In this document: positions 61,901 to 64,000 of the stretch, in pieces
Layout: every line of letters starts with the position of its first letter
Position numbering within the stretch: the stretch's first letter is position 1
NCBI GenBank assembly: GCA_037576195.1
Contig: CM075102.1
Location: forward strand, 40,234,745-40,298,744
Source of the DNA: Phytoseiulus persimilis
Lineage: Eukaryota > Arthropoda > Arachnida > Mesostigmata > Phytoseiidae
Length of the DNA stretch: 64,000 nt
Reading direction: 5' to 3'
Translations under genes and position numbers: made by a program
The notes under the pieces: model-generated
What the model was told of the DNA's origin: nothing
The model's database searches: none
What the model saw: the letters and a program-made list of their open reading frames with translations, nothing else

Positions 61901-64000
61901 GTATTATGGAAACGGGTGTACGCCGAAGACAATTGCGCATATTGTTCCGAGGTCAAAGCCCCCCTAGCGCCGCCGTCACAGAAGACGCCGGACTGACGTC
62001 AGGACTCAAATATGTCTGCTCTGATTTTTTTTTATGGAGAGACTTGACGGGACAAAGATTCGATCCCGATGCCTGTCCACCGACAGAAGTTCCGTCCTTC
62101 GAGTTCCATCGGGACCAACGCCGAAGAGTTCGCAGTCATGAATCTCTCCATGTCTTCGAAACTTCTCTAAACGACAGTAAAACTGCCGGACGTTCCATCG
62201 AAGTTTGATGAGCGCAGGAAATTTCGACATTCCTGCGTGGTGTCTGTGGCAAAACCAGCAAATCGGGATCACGTAGGTACGCTATGGCATCCGTTCTTGC
62301 TTGCTAGCCACAAACATAGAATGTTGAGGGATGAACGCTCCAAAGCGGCGCTTTCTCTGTGAATTCTCGTCCCCACCTGTGAAACCTCTGGGTCTGAGCT
62401 ACGGCCTGCCCAGATGCCTCAAGCCTTTCGTGACAGATCCGTTAGCTAATAAATCGATCGACAGAGTTCCGGCGCACATGGCCGGGATGTAATGATTGAA
62501 TGTAGATATGTTTTCGCTTTAGTTAGCCGAAAATTGAAATATCACCCCTGACATATGGCACGTAAGTGAGCGCGCAAGCATCCGAACAGTGACTCACTCA
62601 ATTCACCGTCAGTATGCCTATTTTCCGTCCGTCCATCCGGCGGTCCATGTGCACTTAACACGAGGGGCCGAATCAACGGGATCTGCATGACACGAACGCA
62701 GCCGGGCGGAAAATCTGACGCGCGTTTTTGTGATCCGCCCAGTAGAAGATCAGAGCGGGAGCGATGACGAAAAAAACAGTAAAAAAATGCAAAAAAAAAA
62801 TTGCATACTGACGGCGAAATTCCGAACGGATTTACTTTGATTCCCTCTGCCCACCGATCTCTGCCTCGAATTTCCCTCTGTCTTCTCCAACTGACTCAAA
62901 ACCGTCACCCCTGATCAAGCCATTGCGTCATTTCTCACCTTTCCAGTGGAGAAGTTCCACTTGTTTGATCGTGGTTGTTCCTCTGAACACTCAACCCCTA
63001 CGGCGAAGAGCACACGCCTAGGAATTCGTTGGTCGAAGCCCGTTGAACACTTTTGATGACAGGTTCCACTTTAAGAGGATCTCACGAAGCGTTTCGTTTT
63101 ACGCTTTTTCTTCAAAATCAAATTCTGAATTGTTGATTTGCTTCGAGCTTTGATGGAACGTTGTTAACGCGCGCAAAAGACCAAGCGAGAGACTGGCTGC
63201 GAATGATTCCGAATTCAAGCTACTTCCCAGATCATGAAAATGACGACTGAGGGATTTGAGCTTCTGAGAAGCGAGTCAAAAAGTTGGAGTGAGTGCTATA
63301 GCTGCCGCTGTTCACTCTCCAGGAGTTCCTTATCCCGCACTGCTATCGTAATGTTTTCGAGACGCGCGGACAACGAGGGATAACGTCGTACTTGTAAGCC
63401 GGTTTGATTTAGTTAACACCTTGGACAGGATCTTTCCGCCCCGATTCGATTGCCGTATCGATATACATAGATCGAGCTCACGACCGGAGCGTCGAGCAGA
63501 AAGAGAGCTTTCCGGAACAGATCTCGGTCAAGTGAATTGTGACAAAAGGACCGTAATCTGAATGCTTGAGGAGTGTCTGCAGGAATACAAGTCTGAAAAT
63601 CCTCAGTTCGATCTACTCGAAAAGACGAAGGCATTCGTTCATTGAGGGCTATTACAGAGACCTGCGAGGAATCATTCCTATTGCTTCGGGCGTGTTCTCA
63701 GTCCAAGCTCGGCGAGGAAAAGGCGGTACATTTGTCTTTTCCTTGGGATTTGATTAAAGCAGTCATTAAAACGGGAAGATCAATTCGACGGGCAGATCGC
63801 GGTCGGCAGCTACCTCACACGGTGTAAAAATCGTGCCCTCACCGCCGTGCTCATTTTAGCCCAATTAGCTCGACCAGCCAGACGAACCAATGCTGCAGTC
63901 AGTCGATTGACCTCTGAAAAATGGTGCAGTACTGCAAAATCTTGCCATAGCCGGTGAGAAATATCGGGAGCGACCGGATCGAACGCTTACGAAACCGCAA
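59000..64000. other. Gene-poor right end
   Basis: I see no supported gene. A CGCC/GACC tetranucleotide tract lies at 60029-60055 and A-rich runs near 62770-62805. Minus-strand open frames such as 61058-60513 (181 codons) have no domain, no ATG-based start and no splice context. Confidence 0.4.

Noticed and set aside
1..64000. CRISPR arrays, operons, bacterial promoters or ribosome-binding sites
   Set aside because: Introns, polyadenylation signals and animal gene families show this is eukaryotic nuclear DNA; no regularly spaced direct repeats with unique spacers were seen.

Overview
This is eukaryotic nuclear DNA, most likely from a parasitiform mite. The evidence is multi-exon genes with GT-AG introns of about 90-215 bp, AATAAA polyadenylation signals, roughly balanced base composition, and animal-type proteins (a BAF-complex PHD protein, an SLC37 sugar-phosphate exchanger, a RacGAP). 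Intron size and composition suit a phytoseiid such as Metaseiulus (Galendromus) occidentalis, but the species is an inference. There are no prokaryotic operons and no CRISPR array.

The left part (about 4.9-23.5 kb) carries three well-supported genes whose exons I joined by splice sites and reading phase. A PHF10/BAF45a-like gene (+, 4915-7167) has a SAY domain and tandem PHD fingers. A convergent SLC37A-type exchanger (-, 12518-7876) follows it, and their polyadenylation signals lie about 300 bp apart. A RacGAP1/MgcRacGAP-type cytokinesis regulator (+, 20943-23492) has a C1 zinc finger and a RhoGAP domain. These are unrelated housekeeping functions (chromatin remodelling, endomembrane transport, cytokinesis), not a pathway cluster.

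The DNA between and after these genes is rich in decayed mobile DNA. The most interesting item is a frame-broken minus-strand coding remnant (about 17370-15140). Its fragments keep, in order, motifs of an arthropod protein family that parallels the RAG1/Transib transposase core: CxxC, a GLSTLHAW-type block, HxxxxH, then PIG...EE.QE. At 25.5-27.2 kb there is a 5'-truncated, broken non-LTR retrotransposon with a reverse transcriptase, a zinc knuckle and a restriction-enzyme-like endonuclease. Several foldback structures are present: a long imperfect inverted repeat (24072-24828), a compact hairpin (33921-34090), and two in which short tandem repeats form opposed arms (17.46-19.23 kb and 42.33-42.73 kb).

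From about 27.8 kb to the end the window is mostly gene-poor, with tetranucleotide and trinucleotide tracts. The best gene there is a three-exon multi-pass membrane protein (52837-53719, +) with a polyadenylation signal 60 bp after its stop. A few weaker candidates (37.8-38.3 kb +, 38.5-39.4 kb -, 57.9-59.0 kb +, and some lone exons) are listed with low confidence.
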